From the NCBI GenBank assembly GCA_030377865.1, contig JAUCGA010000059.1:1-34351 (forward strand): a DNA stretch of 34,351 bases, given 5' to 3'. This document shows, one piece after another, positions 32,952 to 34,351 of this stretch. The notes under the pieces are model-generated. The model did not search any database and was not told the origin of the DNA. It was given only the letters and a program-made list of their open reading frames with translations. Numbering within the stretch: the stretch's first letter is position 1; the number at the start of each line of letters is the position of its first letter. A program made the position numbers and the translations under genes. The stretch is from Anaerolineales bacterium HSG25 (GTDB lineage Bacteria > Chloroflexota > Anaerolineae > 4572-78 > J111).

Positions 32952-34094
32952 ATGAAACAAACAAACATAGTTCGAGCGTTGGTTTTTGCGGGAATAGCCG
33001 CTTTTTTCGGTTATCGCTACTATACTCTGACAAGTTCACTTCATCTAGGAGCGCTAATCCTATTTTTAGCGTTGGCTCTATTCAGTCTCTCACCCTACCT
33101 CACGCCACGCTGGCAAACGATCACTCTTAATATCGGTATCACTTGGCTCTGTTTAGATTTAGTCTTTGCCACAATCGACATGGCCGAGTTCGCCAAAGCC
33201 TTAGCCCAAGCCAACTATTGGATGCTCGTTCCGGCCTTCATTATTGTCCTTGTTCATTTTGTAGTTCGCACAATACGTTGGCAATGGTTGCTCAAACCGA
33301 TGGGCGACGTAGCCTTTTGGCCTGCTTTTCGAGCCATGTCGATTGGCTTGGCCGGAAACATCATTTTGCCCGCTAGAGCCGGAGAGTTTTTACGAGCTTA
33401 TGTGTTAGGTCGCTCCACCGGATTACGGAAAACTGGCGTGTTTGCCACCTTGGTTGTAGAACGAATTTTTGATGGTTTGACCGTGTTGGTTTTTTTGGTC
33501 GTCTCGATATTCTTTGGTACCAGTAACGAAGTCATTCGTCAGGTAGCTGTAGCCGGATTTGTGGTCTATATGATTCTGTTGGCTGGAGTAGTAGCGTTTG
33601 TTCTCAAACGGCACTGGGCCGACTTCGTCATCAACAAGTTTTTACCCGAAAAGTGGGCCAAACGACTGCTCTCCTTACTAGACGGTTTTAGTAGCGGGCT
33701 AGATATTATCAAAAACCCTCGCTTACTAGCTTATGTTTCTCTGTTAAGTCTAGCCACTTGGTTCTTAATCCCCTTCTCTTTTTGGGTCTCCCTATTGGCC
33801 TTTGACTTTGGCGTACCAATTCCGTGGCCGACCTCATTTGTTATGGTTCCTATGGTCGCTTTAGGCATGACCGTTATTGCCACGCCGGGCGGTGTTGGCC
33901 CCTTTCAACTCGCGGCCACCATTACGCTTGATGCGACCTTACCTTTAAGTCAACGAGTGCCCAATTATGAAGAGGTAGCCGGTGCGGCCAGTATTGTCGT
34001 CCATGTGGCTCAACTTTTGCCCCAACTTGCGGCTGGCTTCGTCAGCTTTTGGGTTGAGGGATTATCAACCTCTGACATCAACAAAGCCCGATAA
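32952..34094 (+). CDS. LPG synthase-type/UPF0104 integral membrane protein
   Basis: The protein has 380 residues with about eight to ten membrane segments. Signatures of the lysylphosphatidylglycerol-synthase transmembrane family (UPF0104) are present: RTIRWQWLLKPMG, GNIILPARAGEFLRAYVLGR, FATLVVERIFDGLTVLVFLV, and TPGGVGPFQLAATITLD near the C-terminus. There is no C-terminal tRNA-dependent aminoacyltransferase domain, so it is the membrane part only. Related proteins are proposed to be lipid or lipid-linked-sugar flippases. That role would suit its place after a sugar aminotransferase, but this is inference. No clear ribosome site is seen upstream of the ATG. Confidence 0.85.
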   Translation: MKQTNIVRALVFAGIAAFFGYRYYTLTSSLHLGALILFLALALFSLSPYLTPRWQTITLNIGITWLCLDLVFATIDMAEFAKALAQANYWMLVPAFIIVLVHFVVRTIRWQWLLKPMGDVAFWPAFRAMSIGLAGNIILPARAGEFLRAYVLGRSTGLRKTGVFATLVVERIFDGLTVLVFLVVSIFFGTSNEVIRQVAVAGFVVYMILLAGVVAFVLKRHWADFVINKFLPEKWAKRLLSLLDGFSSGLDIIKNPRLLAYVSLLSLATWFLIPFSFWVSLLAFDFGVPIPWPTSFVMVPMVALGMTVIATPGGVGPFQLAATITLDATLPLSQRVPNYEEVAGAASIVVHVAQLLPQLAAGFVSFWVEGLSTSDINKAR

Positions 34095-34224
34095 CCGTTA
34101 CAGCCATCCAGAGTTTGTCGATTCGCAACAAAAACAATTCAGGACATGGATTTGGCTATGCTCTTCGTTTCGGCCACACAACAACGAATTTAGAATACAA
34201 CGAATATTGTTTGCTCGTATGTTC

Positions 34225-34254
34225 CTTAGGAAGTTCCAGAATTTAAAACCTCCC
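34225..34254. repeat. Family C element, one end (copy 3)
   Basis: CCTTAGGAAGTTCCAGAATT followed by TAAAACCTCCC matches the left end of copy 2 (CTTAGGTAACTCC ... TAAACCTCCC). A C/G-run palindrome follows. The other end is presumably beyond the window. The preceding gap 34095-34224 holds only the AGTTTGTCGATTC repeat at 34112-34124. Confidence 0.6.
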
Positions 34255-34269
34255 AAAACCATTGTGACA

Positions 34270-34347
34270 CTCTACCCCCTCCCAGCCTCCCCCTGCTAGG
34301 GGGAGGAGCCGCTTCCCCCCTAGCAGGGGGGACTGAGGGGGGTAGAG
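34270..34347. repeat. GC-rich palindromic repeat at right window edge
   Basis: CTCTACCCCC at 34270 and GGGGGTAGAG ending at 34347 are perfect complementary ends. Inside are CCCCCTGCTAGGGGGAGG and CCCCCCTAGCAGGGGGG. The same type of repeat is at 1-64 in reverse orientation. Confidence 0.7.
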
Positions 34348-34351
34348 ACTC

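Noticed and set aside
32680..32955. 91-residue plus-strand frame
   Set aside because: It is made of the inverted repeat and family D hairpin, with no ribosome site.

Overview
The window looks like a chromosomal segment of a Chloroflexota bacterium, most likely an Anaerolineae relative. This is an inference from several traits: Thr-Pro linkers in secreted proteins, tandem LysM-CAP proteins, a DUF2723 membrane protein with an outer beta domain, long DUF11 arrays, and the gene style of the ribosomal block. No rRNA or complete marker set is present to prove it.

Layout. (1) 2-1588 (+): 3' part of a polytopic DUF2723 (GT-C-like) protein cut by the window edge. (2) 2046-3949 (-): a two-gene operon of an Lrp/AsnC regulator and a tyrosine phenol-lyase, overlapping by one base (TAATG). 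(3) 4366-15246 (+): a complete transcription unit for a secreted 3546-residue amylase-pullulanase, with a textbook sigma-70 promoter, a LacI-family-type palindromic operator over the start point, a terminator-like hairpin in the leader, two GH13 catalytic modules, nine DUF11 repeats and a terminator. (4) 15658-20598 (-): a membrane protein with three CRP-like domains and two bPH2-like modules, a membrane-anchored phospholipase D-like protein, and a two-domain YccF protein. (5) 20755-26056 (-): the translation/secretion cluster tRNA-Tyr, tuf, rpmG, secE, nusG, rplK, rplA, L10 leader, rplJ, rplL, ended by a terminator. rpoB and rpoC do not follow. (6) 26122-29268 (-): two adjacent LysM-CAP proteins. 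(7) 29269-30081: an 0.8-kb intergenic region packed with palindromes. (8) 30082-34094 (+): an MFS transporter, a perosamine-synthase-like aminotransferase and an LPG-synthase-type membrane protein, suggesting surface polysaccharide or envelope functions.

The most unusual layer is the repeat content. At least four families of short non-autonomous elements can be defined from the sequence. Family A (three copies, 103-139 bp) has ISL3-like ends and perfect 8-bp target duplications on two copies. Family B (two copies, 138 bp) has 18-bp TIRs beginning AGAGYTGTTCGG, and both copies sit at the stop codon of a minus-strand gene. Family C has AT-rich ends (AGTTCCA...CTCCCA) and encloses a different GC-rich palindrome in each copy. 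Family D is a double hairpin with fixed ends GGAGTG/CACTCC whose inner stems vary; it is nested inside family B and also occurs alone. Two palindromic repeats are translated in frame inside proteins, and a third probably is, at the left window edge. This nesting of repeats, with insertion at stop codons and inside reading frames, is the best candidate here for something not yet described.
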